From a bacterium D16-56 (lineage in GTDB: Bacteria; Bacillota; Clostridia; Lachnospirales; Lachnospiraceae), in assembly GCA_003611875.1 (NCBI GenBank), contig RAYY01000015.1:35283-99282 (forward strand): 64,000 nt of DNA. Reading direction: 5' to 3'. The translations under genes were made by a program, and so were the position numbers. The notes below the pieces were generated by a model. That model saw only the letters and a program-made list of their open reading frames with translations. It ran no database searches and was not told the DNA's origin. Below are positions 63,784 through 64,000 of the stretch, one piece after another (the first letter of the stretch is position 1; every line of letters begins with the position of its first letter).

Positions 63784-63903
63784 TAGCCGCTAAGGAAGCG
63801 TGATTTTAGACATGGTATTCTAATTTTTTGAAAATAAATAAACACCCGACAAGAAATTTTCTTGTGCCAATGAATCCTTTTAACCAAAAACAAGTAGCTG
63901 CAC

Positions 63904-63983
63904 TTGACATATTATAAGATAAATGCTATAGTCACCAACCCCCACTTCAAGTGGGGGTTTGCCAGAGGCCCCCCAAGGGGCCT
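63904..63983 (+). promoter_or_regulatory. Strong promoter running into two hairpins (ncRNA or IS200/IS605-type end)
   Basis: TTGACA (63904-63909), 17 bases, TATAGT (63927-63932). Transcription would start about 63939, inside AACCCCCACTT / AAGTGGGGGTT (63937-63959), followed by AGGCCCC / GGGGCCT (63966-63983). No T-run follows, so it is not a simple terminator. Such a structured 5' end fits a small RNA or the subterminal hairpins of an IS200/IS605 element continuing past the window. Confidence 0.55.
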
Positions 63984-64000
63984 TTGATACTTGCGCGCCT

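Larger units (their letters stand above)
9345..64000. mobile_element. Composite integrative and conjugative element (ICE) region, right end not in window
   Basis: From the junction at about 9345 rightwards the window holds an LSR module, HTH/sigma regulators, a conjugation module, relaxase and oriT, an ICE helicase fragment and nested Tn4451-type DNA. The gene set follows the order of Firmicute ICEs with LSR integration. The left end is placed at the break in the older recombinase gene; the right end is beyond 64000. Whether 16-21.4 kb belongs to the ICE is uncertain. If that segment is chromosomal, there are two separate elements here. Confidence 0.6.

Noticed and set aside
63475..63893. Minus-strand frame upstream of the AAA gene (ESVELYGMAALHTLALMAGV ... 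and, beyond an in-frame TAA, LDNFTVAARRIPAAGDSKAT)
   Set aside because: Looks faintly like one decayed small gene with an internal stop, but no start, ribosome site or family could be supported.

Overview
The window reads as chromosomal DNA of a gut-type Firmicute, most likely a Lachnospiraceae/Clostridium-group anaerobe. Supporting signs are AGGAGG-type ribosome sites on nearly every gene, an oxygen-labile Fe-S fumarase, Tn4451-type tnpX/tnpV/tnpW genes, Clostridioides-type mobile-element proteins (CD1108 family, DUF6674, PrgI) and DUF1847. Most of it is mobile DNA. No rRNA, tRNA or CRISPR array was seen.

Region 1 (1-9.35 kb) is a worn chromosomal or older mobile segment. It holds a flavodoxin-family gene, a metal-homeostasis operon (DtxR/MntR-like regulator, CDF exporter, MATE exporter) preceded by a TetR gene that carries the same 15-bp operator as the operon, a MATE gene cut short by an IS66 remnant, a SIR2-like gene with a frame break before a helical tail, and a decapitated large serine recombinase (LSR) gene.

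Region 2 (9.35-15.95 kb) is a recombination module: three overlapping large serine recombinase genes behind one promoter (the third broken by an apparent one-base deletion), a DUF6870 gene, and an HTH/sigma-like regulator pair of the conjugative-transposon type.

Region 3 (16.0-21.4 kb) is a metabolic island bounded by strong terminators: an Fe-S fumarase/tartrate dehydratase (alpha and beta), an SLC13/DASS carboxylate transporter, a divergent LysR regulator with a clear inverted-repeat operator, and a DUF1847 gene. It lies between ICE modules and may be cargo.

Region 4 (21.7-53.35 kb) is the conjugation and surface part of a large integrative and conjugative element (ICE). It has a T4SS (PcfB-like protein, membrane anchor plus separate coupling ATPase, pilin-like protein, TrbL-like channel, PrgI, VirB4 and a degenerate VirB4-like paralogue, CD1108-type protein, C39 wall hydrolase). 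It also has a surface module (BspA/DUF285 protein, InlB-repeat protein, TasA/camelysin-like protein with its own SipW peptidase, wall-binding-repeat protein), a relaxase with an RHH partner and an IncP-like nic site, an antisense AT-rich HsdR_N-type gene, and the C-terminus of a giant ICE helicase.

Region 5 (53.35-64 kb) is at least one further element inserted in that helicase gene. It has a truncated recombinase whose 3' end is the junction, two small sigma-like genes, cargo (SPL-type radical SAM protein, XRE/DUF5680 regulator, MerR, SDR), a Tn4451-like tnpV-tnpX-tnpW set, an AAA (RepA-like) ATPase with 9-bp tandem repeats and a nested hairpin region, and at the very end a promoter running into two strong hairpins.

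Inferred working model: the relaxase nicks at about 48460; the coupling ATPase with its membrane partner hands DNA to a VirB4/TrbL/PrgI channel; the C39 enzyme opens the wall; the SipW/TasA/BspA-type surface proteins help cell contact; the LSRs integrate or excise the element.
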